Shown: positions 37,983 through 46,362 of the stretch, one piece after another
Layout of the letters: each line of letters starts with the position of its first letter
Position numbering within the stretch: the stretch's first letter is position 1
Program-made: the position numbers and the translations under genes
Source: Acidobacteriota bacterium
Lineage (GTDB): Bacteria > Acidobacteriota > Vicinamibacteria > Vicinamibacterales > JAKQTR01
Length of the DNA: 64,000 nt
Direction: 5' to 3'
Assembly: GCA_026393675.1 (NCBI GenBank)
Contig: JAPKZQ010000042.1
Coordinates: 49,966-113,965 of the forward strand
Notes under the pieces: generated by a model
Databases searched by the model: none
Told to the model about the DNA's origin: nothing
Seen by the model: the letters and a program-made list of their open reading frames with translations, nothing else

Positions 37983-38050
37983 GGGTCTCTCCTGTCGGGT
38001 GCGAATCCGGAGGGAGCGGGCGCACCGGCCCGGGGGGCATATTGATTCGA

Positions 38051-38554
38051 CTATAACCTTTTTTGCTCCCGTTTTTCGCGCAGGCGGAGCTCCACCACCT
38101 CGGGCACGAGGCCCGCGATGGGGCCGCCGAGGGCGAACACCTCTTTGATCAGGCGGGAACTGACGTAGGTGTACTGCTCGGCCGGCATCATGAACACCGT
38201 TTCGATCTCGGGGCCTAGCCGGCGATTCATCAACGCCATTTGCAATTCAAACTCGAAGTCCGACACCGCGCGCAGCCCCCGCACGATGACAGAGGCCTTT
38301 CGCCGGTGCGCGTAGTCCACCAGCAGTCCCTCAAACGATTCCACATCAACGTTGGGATACTCGCGGAACACCTCACGCACGGTGTCGACGCGTTCCTCGG
38401 GAGTAAACAGCGGGGCTTTCTCGGCATTGCAAAGAATGGCCACCACGATGCTGTCGAACAGCCTGGCCCCGCGCAGGATGATATCAACATGCCCGTTGGT
38501 GAGCGGATCGAACGATCCGGGAAATACCGCCACGCGGTCGCCGGACGTACTCAT
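38051..38554 (-). CDS. coaD: Phosphopantetheine adenylyltransferase
   Basis: Fourth step of CoA synthesis: adenylylates 4'-phosphopantetheine. 167 residues with VFPGSFDPLTNGHVD (nucleotidyltransferase T/HxGH site at 19-22), VRGLRAVSDFEFE and YTYVSSRLIKEV, all characteristic of CoaD. Length is typical. The ATG overlaps the rsmD stop as ATGA, the common rsmD-coaD arrangement. Confidence 0.97.
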   Translation of the reverse strand: MSTSGDRVAVFPGSFDPLTNGHVDIILRGARLFDSIVVAILCNAEKAPLFTPEERVDTVREVFREYPNVDVESFEGLLVDYAHRRKASVIVRGLRAVSDFEFELQMALMNRRLGPEIETVFMMPAEQYTYVSSRLIKEVFALGGPIAGLVPEVVELRLREKREQKRL

Positions 38555-39123
38555 GAACCCTCCGTTGTGTCACCCGAATCGGCCGGCGTCTTCCTGTAGA
38601 ACGCCAGGCCACTGTCTCCGGCAACCAGCCGGCGTGCGCACGTCAGCCTGCCCACCCGTTCGGGCGCCGGCCGTCGTTTCGCGTGTTCCAGAACCAGTGT
38701 CCCATCCACCGCGAGCCACCCGGCGGCCGTCACCAGTACGTCGGCGACGTCAGTCTCGTACGGGGGATCCAGCAGGATGAGATCGAAACGCTGGCCGGCG
38801 GTCAACTGCCGCAGCCCGCCCGGAAAATCGTCGCGAATCATAACATAGCCGCTCGTGACCCCACATTGCGCGAGGTTGGCCGCAACCAGCGCGATGGCTC
38901 TCGCGTCGTGATCGACAAACACCACCTCGACCGCACCGCGACTGAGCGCCTCGATGCCGAGCGCGCCCGATCCCGCAAAGCCATCCAGCACGCGCGCGCC
39001 GGGCACGCGCGCCGCCAATACATCGAACAGTGTCTGCTTGAGCCGGTCGGAGGTCGGACGCAGGCCTTCCCACTCGGGCGCCTTCAGCTGACGTCGCTTG
39101 TACCGCCCCGCGATCACGCGCAT
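38551..39123 (-). CDS. rsmD: 16S rRNA (guanine966-N2)-methyltransferase RsmD
   Basis: A 190-residue SAM-dependent methyltransferase acting on 30S subunits. MRVIAGRYKRRQLKAPEWEG and RPTSDRLKQTLFDVL are the RsmD N-terminal signatures; FAGSGALGIEALSRGA binds SAM; LILLDPPYETD carries the catalytic DPPY. ATG 39123 gives the family start; longer upstream frame is not conserved in character. Coupled to coaD by a 4-bp overlap. Confidence 0.96.
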   Translation of the reverse strand: MRVIAGRYKRRQLKAPEWEGLRPTSDRLKQTLFDVLAARVPGARVLDGFAGSGALGIEALSRGAVEVVFVDHDARAIALVAANLAQCGVTSGYVMIRDDFPGGLRQLTAGQRFDLILLDPPYETDVADVLVTAAGWLAVDGTLVLEHAKRRPAPERVGRLTCARRLVAGDSGLAFYRKTPADSGDTTEGS

Positions 39124-39151
39124 CGCACACTCCGCCTCCGTTCCACACTGG

Positions 39152-41236
39152 CTACCCGACCGAGGCCAGCCCGAATCGCGCGCTCCACGTCCGTCGAACC
39201 TCGTCGAGCAAGGCCTCGCCTTCGCCGCGCCGCGAGAGCGCAACGCCCGCGAGCGTCCGCGCACGCTCCATCACCTCATGGTCGCGCAGCAGGTCCCCCG
39301 AACGCAATGTCGGCGCGCCCGATTGCCGGGTTCCGAAGAAATCGCCTGGGCCCCGAAGCGCCAGGTCCCGTTCGGCAATCACAAATCCGTCGGCGGTCTC
39401 GACCAGCGTCTTGAGGCGCTCGCGCCCCTGCACGCCAAGCGGCGCCTGATACAACAACACGCAGAAGGACTGGTGCCCTCCCCTGCCCACGCGCCCTCTC
39501 AACTGGTGCAGTTGCGCCAGCCCGAACCGCTCGGCGTGTTCGACGACCATCACAGACGCGTTCGGCACATCAATGCCGACTTCGATGACCGTCGTCGACA
39601 CGAGCACGTGTACGCGGCCCGCGGCGAACTCCCGCATGATGTGGTCCTTCTCTTCGGGCTTGAGTCGCCCGTGAAGCAGCGCCACCCGGTACGCCGGGAA
39701 CACCTCAGCGGCCAGGGTGTCGGCCGCCTCGGTCGCGGCTCTCAAATCCACCTTGGACGACTCTTCGATGAGCGGGTAGACAATGTAAGCCTGACGCCCC
39801 TGCTCGAGTTCGCTCCGGACACACGCGTAGATCTCGTCGCGCCTCGACTGGGGTGTCGCCGTCGTCTTGATCGGCGTCCTGCCGGGCGGCAACTCCCGAA
39901 TGACGGACACGTCGAGATCGCCGTACGTCGTGAGCGCCAGGGTTCTCGGAATCGGCGTGGCCGTCATCACGAGCACGTCGGGTCGCCATCCCTTCTCGCG
40001 GAGGATGGCCCGCTGCATGACGCCAAACCGATGCTGTTCGTCAATCACCACAAGGCCGAGCCGCGAGAACGTCACCTTCTGCTGCACCAGCGCATGCGTC
40101 CCGACCACCAGTTGCGCCATGCCGGATTCGATCTCGCCCTGGACGCGCCGTCGGTCCGCGGTCGGCGTCGACCCGGTCAGCAGCGCGACGCGGTATGGCG
40201 AGGTCTCGAGCAGGCGCCTCACCGTCAGGTAGTGCTGCTCGGCGAGAATCTCGGTGGGTGCCATCATCGCCACCTGTAACCCGTTCTCGATGGCCACCAC
40301 AGCGGCAAGCAGCGCGACAATCGTCTTGCCTGTCCCCACATCGCCCTGGAGCATCCGGTGCATGGCCTGCGGACGCGTCATGTCGGTGACGATCTCTTTC
40401 AGCGCGGATCGCTGTCCGTCGGTGAGCGCGAACGGCAGCCGGGCCCTGACGGCATCGCGAATCCTGTCATTCACCACGACCGCGGCAGGTTTGCGCTCGG
40501 CGTCGGCGGCCTGCCTCCGCAACAGCAACCCGAGTTGGAAGTGAAGAAACTCGTCGAAGATGAGCCGCAACTGCGCCGGGCTCCGGAACGCGTTGAGGGC
40601 AACCAGATCCGTTCCCGGAGCCGGAAAATGCGACTCGATCAGCGCCGTCCGCCAGTCGGCCAACGCGACTGAATTGAAGAGCCACGGCGGCATGAGGTCA
40701 GGCAGTTCGGCGGGCAGTTGCCGCAGCGCGTCGTGCACGATGCGGCGCTGGATACGTCCCGTCACCGATCCAGCCTTCTCGTATACCGGCACGATGCGGC
40801 CCGTGTGAATCGTGTCGGCATCCTCCTCGTCGACCAGTTCGTACTGTGGATTGGTCAGTTGCAGCCCGCCCGGGTCGCGCCGCGTGATCTCTCCGAAGAG
40901 CACGATGACGGCGCCCCGGTGGATGACGTCGGTCATGTACGGCTGATTCAGCCACGAGACGCGAAGAGTTCCACTCCCGTCCCGGACGACGGCATGAAAG
41001 ATCTTGAATCCTGGGCGGCGAGTCAGACGCAGCCCGCACGAGACGACCGTGCCGCAAATCGTGGCGACCTCACCCTCGCTCACGGTGGCCATATCGCGAA
41101 ACGTCGAGCGATCTTCGTATCTGAGTGGAAAACGGCTGAGCAGATCGCCGACGGTGCGGAGTCCGACGCGTTCGAGATCCGCGGCCCGGCGCGGACCGAT
41201 GCCGTTCAGCGATTGCAGCGGGTCGTCGAGCGTCAC
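39152..41236 (-). CDS. recG: ATP-dependent DNA helicase RecG
   Basis: Branch-migrating helicase for stalled forks and recombination. 694 residues: N-terminal wedge with helix-hairpin-helix (SLNGIGPRRAADLERVGL) and OB fold (about 60-150), helicase domain 1 with GDVGTGKT and VVIDEQHRFG (DEQH box), domain 2 with VSTTVIEVGIDVPNA and HQLRGRVGRGGHQSFC, and the C-terminal TRQSGAPTLRSGDLLRD region. Length is typical. ATG 41236 overlaps the stop of the upstream exported-protein gene as ATGA. Confidence 0.97.
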   Translation of the reverse strand: MTLDDPLQSLNGIGPRRAADLERVGLRTVGDLLSRFPLRYEDRSTFRDMATVSEGEVATICGTVVSCGLRLTRRPGFKIFHAVVRDGSGTLRVSWLNQPYMTDVIHRGAVIVLFGEITRRDPGGLQLTNPQYELVDEEDADTIHTGRIVPVYEKAGSVTGRIQRRIVHDALRQLPAELPDLMPPWLFNSVALADWRTALIESHFPAPGTDLVALNAFRSPAQLRLIFDEFLHFQLGLLLRRQAADAERKPAAVVVNDRIRDAVRARLPFALTDGQRSALKEIVTDMTRPQAMHRMLQGDVGTGKTIVALLAAVVAIENGLQVAMMAPTEILAEQHYLTVRRLLETSPYRVALLTGSTPTADRRRVQGEIESGMAQLVVGTHALVQQKVTFSRLGLVVIDEQHRFGVMQRAILREKGWRPDVLVMTATPIPRTLALTTYGDLDVSVIRELPPGRTPIKTTATPQSRRDEIYACVRSELEQGRQAYIVYPLIEESSKVDLRAATEAADTLAAEVFPAYRVALLHGRLKPEEKDHIMREFAAGRVHVLVSTTVIEVGIDVPNASVMVVEHAERFGLAQLHQLRGRVGRGGHQSFCVLLYQAPLGVQGRERLKTLVETADGFVIAERDLALRGPGDFFGTRQSGAPTLRSGDLLRDHEVMERARTLAGVALSRRGEGEALLDEVRRTWSARFGLASVG

Positions 41237-41874
41237 TGCACGATGACGGCCTGGCGGGTCTGAATGTCGATCTCGCGGATGCCGGCCGGCAGAACGAACT
41301 GGGCGTCCAGGCTGACACCGTCAGGATGCTCGGCCGAGCGCGTGTAGTGGTTCACCACCTGCTGGAGCAGCATCTTTGGAATGGGGATGCCGGCGATCGA
41401 CGCCGATTCCAGTTCGAACGTCGCGACCCCGGACCGGGTCCTGAGCACACCCGTTACGCTGACGGGCAGCCGGCCTGTCAGCAGCTGCGTCGGTTCGAGG
41501 GTCCCCTTCGCAGCTCCGCGGCGGACGGCATCAAGATCGAGGATGGCCTTCGCCGACACGCGGCCGCCGCCAAGCGCGGCGATGTACGGATCGACCATAC
41601 CCGCAGGGAGCGCCGACGAAATTTTCAGACGGAGATAGGCGTTGGTCTCGGCCTCGGTCACCACCGTCCGTCGCGCCCTGCCCGGGCGGAACGGCTCCGA
41701 CGAGGCCTGCGCGCCGTAGTGTGTGATGTCGAGCAGCTTCTTGTCGAATCGGTCGGCCTCGGCGGCCGACAGCGGCACCCGCGGCTGTTGGTCACCGGCG
41801 ACACCGGCAGGCGCCAGTAGCAGCAGTCCGATGACGAACAGCGAGGCCGCACGTGTCCGAAGCAGAGATGTCAT
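41233..41874 (-). CDS. Exported hypothetical protein, coupled to recG
   Basis: 213 residues with a signal peptide (LLRTRAASLFVIGLLLLAPAGVAG). The mature protein is beta-strand-like with TEAETNAYLRLKISS, GGGRVSAKAILDLDAV, VSVTGVLRTRSGVATFELES and VNHYTRSAEHPDGVSLD, a pattern seen in lipid-binding LmeA/DUF2993-type proteins; I would not assign function on that. The stop overlaps the recG start (ATGA), so it leads the recG operon. An exported protein coupled to a helicase is presumably only positional. Confidence 0.7.
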   Translation of the reverse strand: MTSLLRTRAASLFVIGLLLLAPAGVAGDQQPRVPLSAAEADRFDKKLLDITHYGAQASSEPFRPGRARRTVVTEAETNAYLRLKISSALPAGMVDPYIAALGGGRVSAKAILDLDAVRRGAAKGTLEPTQLLTGRLPVSVTGVLRTRSGVATFELESASIAGIPIPKMLLQQVVNHYTRSAEHPDGVSLDAQFVLPAGIREIDIQTRQAVIVQ

Positions 41875-41916
41875 GCGTGAACCTCGATGGCAGTACCAGA
41901 GTCGAGTCTAGCACGG

Positions 41917-42549
41917 TCACGGCACGCGAATCTGCTTCGAGGTCGTCGAGGGCGGAGCGGGCGCCAGTTTCTTGATGGGCGCCTCAGGTTCCTTCTGCCG
42001 GGCCGCATTCGCCCGTCTCGCCTGCATCACCAGCTCCAGCTTTCGACGCTCCATCTGAACCTCGAAGACTCGGAATCGCGCCTGCTGCTTCACGTCCAGC
42101 GCCTGATCGATCGAGTCGTATGCCTTCCGCAGTTCGGCAGCGGCGCGTCCGGCCAGATCCTGAAGGGCCTTGAGCTTCTCCCGAACCTGCGCCTCGTCGA
42201 ACTGCGCGTTCGGTCCTGTGAGACGACCCAATTCCGCCACGAGTTGGTTGTGCGCCTGCTCGTTGCGCTGGCGCGTCTGCTGCAGCGCTCTTAGTTTCGG
42301 CAGGAACTGCGTGAACTGGTCGTCGTCCAGCTTCAGGGCTTCTTGCGCGCGGATGACGATGTACGCGTCGAACAGCCGCTGGACCTCTGCCGGCCCGGAT
42401 TGGTCGGCGCGGGCAGCGGGCCCGGCCCCTCTGGGCGGTTGCCTCTGCGTTTGCGCGGCCGCGGTACCCGCGGCGACCACGACGATCAGGACGAAGACCG
42501 CCATCAAACGCCCAAAACGTTCATGGCACGATGAAGATTGCGGGGTCAT
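41917..42549 (-). CDS. Periplasmic Spy/CpxP-like helical protein
   Basis: 210 residues with an N-terminal export signal (MAVFVLIVVVAAGTAAAQ, residues 16-33) and a long, highly charged alpha-helical body (DDDQFTQFLPKLRALQQTRQ, EKLKALQDLAGRAAAELRKA). This resembles the LTxxQ-repeat periplasmic proteins (Spy, CpxP), which act as ATP-independent chaperones or envelope stress sensors. ATG 42549 puts the hydrophobic segment after 15 residues; a later ATG (MAVFVL) is possible. It lies downstream of the ECF sigma/anti-sigma pair on the same strand, which fits an envelope-stress regulon, though control is inferred. Confidence 0.65.
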   Translation of the reverse strand: MTPQSSSCHERFGRLMAVFVLIVVVAAGTAAAQTQRQPPRGAGPAARADQSGPAEVQRLFDAYIVIRAQEALKLDDDQFTQFLPKLRALQQTRQRNEQAHNQLVAELGRLTGPNAQFDEAQVREKLKALQDLAGRAAAELRKAYDSIDQALDVKQQARFRVFEVQMERRKLELVMQARRANAARQKEPEAPIKKLAPAPPSTTSKQIRVP

Positions 42550-42573
42550 GCGTTGAATACTCCACCTGTCGAG

Positions 42574-42602
42574 GATCGGGATCGGGATCGGGATCGGGAT
42601 CG
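42574..42602. repeat. Hexanucleotide tandem repeat GATCGG
   Basis: About 4.8 exact copies of GATCGG directly abutting the anti-sigma stop. Such tracts vary in copy number by slippage. No link to expression can be shown here. Confidence 0.9.
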
Positions 42603-43208
42603 TTATGGTGACACGCCGGGCTCGTCCATCTCCGCCTTCAGCAGCCGCGCCAATTCGGCCTTCTCCGCCTCCGTGAGCGATTCGAGCGCCCGATCGGCCG
42701 AACCGATCGTCGCCGGCATGTCAGCGGCCGACATCTCATCGGCTGCCACATCGGCCATCACCTGCGAGATCAGCGCCCACGGCTCGTCGTTGTCGGGAAA
42801 GGCCAGTTGAGGTTCAACCTGAATGACAACCGGGACAGCCGCCGCGCCAGCCGCCGGAGGCTGGGGCTGGTGGCTGTTCTGCCACTGGGTCAGACCGACC
42901 AGGGCGACCAGCACGATGGCTGAACCCACGGGCACTGCACGCCAGACCCAGGACAAACCGGCCCACGAACGCTCGGGCGCGGGCGCGCGCCGCACGGATT
43001 CGCCCACACGAGTGGAGAATGGCGTCCAGAACAGTGGCGACGGCTCCGGGATCTCATCGGTCGACGCAAGTAAGGTCGCGTGCCGGGCATCCTCCACCAG
43101 GGCGCGACACGCCTCACACGATTCGGCGTGGCGGACCAGGTGCCTTCGGGCGCAGCCGTCCAACACATCGACGACGTCTTCTGGTGCCAGATGGCTCATA
43201 TGCGTCAC
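42603..43208 (-). CDS. Zinc-finger anti-sigma factor-like membrane protein
   Basis: 201 residues. The N-terminus has an H-x3-C-x2-C zinc-binding anti-sigma signature (RHAESCEACRALV, about 27-39), followed by one transmembrane helix (VGSAIVLVALVGLTQW, about 95-110) and an Ala/Glu-rich periplasmic tail. It should hold the ECF sigma factor inactive at the membrane. The GTG at 43208 overlaps the sigma stop (GTGA); an ATG three codons in (MSHLAPED) is the alternative. Sigma and anti-sigma together form a standard stress switch. Confidence 0.85.
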   Translation of the reverse strand: MTHMSHLAPEDVVDVLDGCARRHLVRHAESCEACRALVEDARHATLLASTDEIPEPSPLFWTPFSTRVGESVRRAPAPERSWAGLSWVWRAVPVGSAIVLVALVGLTQWQNSHQPQPPAAGAAAVPVVIQVEPQLAFPDNDEPWALISQVMADVAADEMSAADMPATIGSADRALESLTEAEKAELARLLKAEMDEPGVSP

Positions 43209-43855
43209 CCGAGATCCTGCTTCGCCAACGCCCGCTTGAGGTTGCCAAGCGCGTGGAAGAAGTTGGCCTTCACCGCGCCCTCCGACGTCTGCAGCACACC
43301 AGCGATTTGCTTGTGCGACAGTTCCTGATAGACGCGCAGGATGAGCGTCGCGCGCTGTTTGCGCGGCAGCCGCGCCACGGCCGCCCGCACCCGCCGGGCT
43401 CGTTCCTCCCGCAGCACCGCACCAGCGGCGTCCTCTCCCCGCGCCGGCAGAGGAGCCGTCTCATCGAGCGAGGTCAGCACAGGCGTCCGAATCGACACCT
43501 TGTTGAGGCACACATTCACGCCGATGCGGTAGAGCCAGGTGGCCAGCGACGAGTCCCCGCGGAATCGGCGAAGGCCTCGATAGGCGCGCAGGAACACGTC
43601 CTGCGACAAGTCCGTCGCGTCTTCGTGCCGCCCGACGAACCGATAACACAGCCGGTAGACCGTGCGGCGATGCCGCTCGACGATCACGTCGAACGCCTCG
43701 GTCCGCCCGTCCAGGCACGCCCGCACGAGCGCCGCGTCGTCACACTCCCCCAACGGCGGATTGGCGTCGGTGCCCGCCGTCGAGTCGCTCACCACGCTGC
43801 CGATCCAGTTGATCGGGATCGCTTCAGCCCCGCACGTCGCTGTTGCATCCGCCAT
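43205..43855 (-). CDS. ECF-family RNA polymerase sigma factor
   Basis: 216 residues. Sigma region 2: ALVRACLDGRTEAFDVIVER, YRLCYRFVGRHEDATDLSQD and VFLRAYRGLRRFRGDSSLAT with WLYRIGVNVCLN. Region 4: AVARLPRKQRATLILRVYQE and SHKQIAGVLQTSEGAVKANF. No region 3, as in ECF factors. The frame continues far upstream, but ATG 43855 (MADATATCG) is the last plausible start before region 2 and lies outside the lexA promoter area. It overlaps its anti-sigma gene by 4 bp. Divergent from lexA across 333 bp. Confidence 0.88.
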   Translation of the reverse strand: MADATATCGAEAIPINWIGSVVSDSTAGTDANPPLGECDDAALVRACLDGRTEAFDVIVERHRRTVYRLCYRFVGRHEDATDLSQDVFLRAYRGLRRFRGDSSLATWLYRIGVNVCLNKVSIRTPVLTSLDETAPLPARGEDAAGAVLREERARRVRAAVARLPRKQRATLILRVYQELSHKQIAGVLQTSEGAVKANFFHALGNLKRALAKQDLG

Positions 43856-44006
43856 CTCGCGCTCGGTCCTCTCGTACCAATCGCGTCGCTCGGAACCTGT
43901 ACTGGCGCTGAACGTCGAGGCGCCGGCAGGACCATCGCCCCATGCCTGAATAGACCGAGAAAGCGAAGAGAAAGTGACATTGGCGAGGCCCATCGTAGCA
44001 TGGCGT

Positions 44007-44035
44007 TTGACTTTCGCCTTTCCTTTGCATAGAGT
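44007..44035 (+). promoter_or_regulatory. lexA promoter
   Basis: TTGACT (44007-44012), 17-bp spacer, TAGAGT (44030-44035). Transcription from here would start near 44042, so the lexA 5' leader consists almost entirely of the foldback repeat at 44052-44176. I could not recognise a LexA box with confidence in this region. Confidence 0.6.
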
Positions 44036-44051
44036 GGTTCGCGTACTTCGC

Positions 44052-44176
44052 CTCAGTCCTTCGACTCGTAGGTCCGGCAAGGGACCTACTCGCTCAGGAC
44101 TGAGTGCTGAGCGAGCATGTTTCATCGGATCGACTCGTACGATTAGGCTGCTGCGGTTGCGAGTCGAAGCACTCAG
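44052..44176. repeat. Foldback repeat, copy 1 (125 bp, uninterrupted), in the lexA leader
   Basis: Ends are inverted copies: CTCAGTCCTTCGACTC at the left, GAGTCGAAGCACTCAG at the right (14 of 16 match when paired). Inside: stem GTAGGTCC/GGACCTAC (44068-44075 with 44082-44089), palindrome CTCAGGACTGAG (44093-44104) and hairpin TGCT/AGCA (44105-44117). A second copy at 57288-57573 shares the central 26-bp block from CTCAGGACTG to CGAGCAT. The right end overlaps the lexA Shine-Dalgarno AGGAGG (44175-44180), so the closing stem could hide it. Confidence 0.85.
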
Positions 44177-44188
44177 GAGGGCGCTCAC

Positions 44189-44797
44189 GTGGCCTTTCCA
44201 CTTACACGACGCCAGAGGGAAATCCTCGACTACCTCGGAGAATTCATCCAGCAGCACGGCTATGCCCCGAGCCTCGAAGAAATCGGCCGGCGCTTCGGAT
44301 TGTCTTCACTGGCCACCGTGCACAAGCACCTGACCAACCTGCAGGAGAAGGGCTTCATTCGCCGTGCGTGGAACCGCAGCCGGTCGGTTGAACTGGTGCC
44401 GACACGTGGCGGTGGCCGGGCAGTTGAGTTGCCGCTGCTCGGGTTTGTCGCGGCCGGCGTGCCTATCGAGGCCGTCGCCACATCCGAGTCGATCGCGGTG
44501 CCCGAAGATCTGGTCGGCAAACGCGACACGTACGTGCTGAAGGTCCGCGGCGATTCGATGATCGACGAGCAGATTCGCGACGGCGACTTCGTGGTCGTCG
44601 AGGATCGAAAAACCGCCGAGAACGGAGAGATGGTGATTGCGCTGCTCGGCGGGTCGGACGTCACGTTGAAGAAGTTCTACCGCGAAGACGGGCGCATCAG
44701 GCTCCAGCCGGCCAACCCGGCCATGCAGCCGCTGCTGGTGACACCAGACCAACTGCAGATTCAGGGCGTGGTCGTCGGTGTCATGCGAAAATACTGA
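44189..44797 (+). CDS. lexA: LexA repressor
   Basis: SOS repressor with self-cleaving C-terminus. 202 residues: winged helix-turn-helix (LTRRQREILDYLGEFIQQ, PSLEEIGRRFGLSSLATVHK), cleavage site FVAAGVP (Ala89-Gly90), catalytic Ser123 in RGDSM and Lys161 in DVTLKKFY. GTG 44189 is preceded by AGGAGG at 8-nt spacing. The leader is almost wholly the foldback repeat, which could fold over that ribosome-binding site. Divergent from the ECF sigma gene; DUF3467, nth and others follow on the same strand. Confidence 0.97.
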   Translation: MAFPLTRRQREILDYLGEFIQQHGYAPSLEEIGRRFGLSSLATVHKHLTNLQEKGFIRRAWNRSRSVELVPTRGGGRAVELPLLGFVAAGVPIEAVATSESIAVPEDLVGKRDTYVLKVRGDSMIDEQIRDGDFVVVEDRKTAENGEMVIALLGGSDVTLKKFYREDGRIRLQPANPAMQPLLVTPDQLQIQGVVVGVMRKY

Positions 44798-44824
44798 CAT
44801 TTTCATCTCATCGGGAGTGCCTTC

Positions 44825-45142
44825 ATGGCTGACGAATCGCGTCAGGTCAACTTCACCATCGTTCCAGCCGACTCGGCCGATCAGGAACGCACGTATGCCA
44901 ACTTCTGCGCCGTCTCCCACACGCCGTTCGACTTCACGCTCACGTTCTGTGAAGTGCTGCCGCTCTCGGAACAGGATGTGAAGCACGCCGAGGCCGACCA
45001 TGTCGTCCGCGCGCCCGTGCGCGTCAAGGTCGTGGTTCCGGTCCAGGTGATGCCCAGCCTGATCGCGGCGCTTCAAGATCAGTTCCGGTCGTTCAACGAG
45101 TCGTACGCCAACGTGGGCTGGTCGAAGGGACCGGTGCATTAG
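44825..45142 (+). CDS. DUF3467 family protein
   Basis: 105 residues matching the DUF3467 pattern: ADESRQVNFTIVPADSADQE, TYANFCAVSHTPFDFTLTFC, VLPLSEQDV and VVPVQVMPSLIAALQDQFRSF. Small, cytoplasmic, function unknown, common across bacteria. It follows lexA by 27 bp and may share its transcript. No catalytic or metal-binding motif is visible. Confidence 0.85.
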   Translation: MADESRQVNFTIVPADSADQERTYANFCAVSHTPFDFTLTFCEVLPLSEQDVKHAEADHVVRAPVRVKVVVPVQVMPSLIAALQDQFRSFNESYANVGWSKGPVH

Positions 45143-45157
45143 GAGCTTCGCTGATCG

Positions 45158-45208
45158 GGATTCGGGGTTCGGGATTCGGGAGTCGGGATTCGGGAGTCGG
45201 GGTCGGGA
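45158..45208. repeat. Degenerate heptanucleotide tandem repeat (GAKTCGG)
   Basis: About seven units of GATTCGG/GAGTCGG/GGTTCGG between the DUF3467 and nth genes, ending 12 bp before the nth GTG. No spacers, so it is not CRISPR. It is similar in flavour to the GATCGG tract at 42574-42602. Confidence 0.85.
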
Positions 45209-45220
45209 GCCAACCGGCAC

Positions 45221-45952
45221 GTGAAAACCGCTGAAGTGGTTCAGGGCGTTCTCGAGGCGCTGTCGCGCCAGCACCCCGGTGCCGACACGGAGCTGCGCCA
45301 CGGAAACGCCTTCGAGTTGCTGGTTGCCACCATCCTCTCGGCCCAGGCCACCGATGTCGGCGTGAACCGGGTCACGCCGGATCTATTCGCCCGGTACCCC
45401 GACGCGGCCACGCTGGCCTCGGCGGCGCAGGAAGATGTGGAGCGGCTGGTCAAATCGACGGGCTTTTTCCGTCAGAAGACCCGCGCCATCATCGGAATGT
45501 CGCAGGCGCTGATCGAGCGGCATGGTGGTGACGTGCCGCGCACCATGGACGCGCTCGTCAAACTGCCGGGCGTCGGGCGGAAAACGGCCAACGTCGTCCT
45601 GGGCCACGCGATGGGCATTCCCGGACTGGCCGTCGATCGGCACGTGCTGCGCGTGAGCAATCGCATCGGCATCGCGTCGTCCGATGATCCCGAACGCGTC
45701 GAACAGCAGTTGACCGGCGCGCTACCACCTGGGTGGTGGACGCGTGCAGCCGACACCATGACGCTCCACGGGCGCCGGATCTGCAAGCCCACGCCGCAAT
45801 GCGAGCGCTGTGCGGTCAATGCGCTGTGCGATTTCCGTCGCTCGACTGGACGCGCAGCCCGAGCGCCCGTGGTAAGCAAACACTCCCCAGCTCCAGCCAG
45901 ATCGCGCGGGCGACGTCCCGCAGCCACTGGCCGGCGCACTCCCAAGCGATGA
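45221..45952 (+). CDS. nth: Endonuclease III
   Basis: Bifunctional DNA glycosylase/AP lyase for oxidised pyrimidines. 243 residues: helix-hairpin-helix LPGVGRKTANVV with catalytic Lys121, Asp139 in VDRHVLRVSNRIG, and the [4Fe-4S] cluster C-x6-C-x2-C-x5-C in CKPTPQCERCAVNALC. The C-terminus carries an extra basic tail of about 35 residues (RSRGRRPAATGRRTPKR) not seen in E. coli Nth, possibly for DNA binding. GTG 45221 follows the tandem-repeat spacer. The stop overlaps the next gene by 4 bp. Confidence 0.96.
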   Translation: MKTAEVVQGVLEALSRQHPGADTELRHGNAFELLVATILSAQATDVGVNRVTPDLFARYPDAATLASAAQEDVERLVKSTGFFRQKTRAIIGMSQALIERHGGDVPRTMDALVKLPGVGRKTANVVLGHAMGIPGLAVDRHVLRVSNRIGIASSDDPERVEQQLTGALPPGWWTRAADTMTLHGRRICKPTPQCERCAVNALCDFRRSTGRAARAPVVSKHSPAPARSRGRRPAATGRRTPKR

Positions 45953-46362
45953 CCCGGGCGCGCTTCGAGCAACTCGTGGCCAACGCGGTGCAGACGATTC
46001 CCCGGCGTTTCCGACAGCAGATCCAGAACCTCGCCATCATCGTCGAAGACGAGCCCGACGACGAATTGCTCGACGACATGGAGATCGAGCCGCCGGACAC
46101 GTTGTTCGGCCTCTACCAGGGCACGCCGTTGACGGAACGGCGGTGGGATCACGGCAATGTGCTCCCGGATCGGATCGTGCTGTACCAGGGCCCGATCGAG
46201 GACGTCTGCGAATCAGACGACGAGGTCGTCGCCACCATTGGCGAGACGTTGATTCACGAGGTCGGTCATTACTTCGGCATGACCGAAGAAGAACTCGAGG
46301 AGATCGAAGAGCGATACTGGCGCAGCTATGACGTGGGCAGCGGGCCGGAGGACAACCGATGA
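45949..46362 (+). CDS. Zincin-like metallopeptidase family protein (HExxH)
   Basis: 137 residues of the small zincin family I associate with PF06262. Motif LIHEVGHYFGMTEEELEEIE gives HExxH plus the downstream acidic stretch typical of that group; PDTLFGLYQGTPLTER and LPDRIVLYQGPIED are also characteristic. Predicted cytoplasmic minimal metallopeptidase with no defined substrate. ATG 45949 overlaps the nth stop (ATGA), and its own stop overlaps rsmA (ATGA), so nth, this gene and rsmA form a tightly coupled operon. Confidence 0.85.
   Translation: MTRARFEQLVANAVQTIPRRFRQQIQNLAIIVEDEPDDELLDDMEIEPPDTLFGLYQGTPLTERRWDHGNVLPDRIVLYQGPIEDVCESDDEVVATIGETLIHEVGHYFGMTEEELEEIEERYWRSYDVGSGPEDNR

Noticed and set aside
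45158..45208. CRISPR-like array
   Set aside because: Units are 7 bp and contiguous without spacers; no cas genes in the window.
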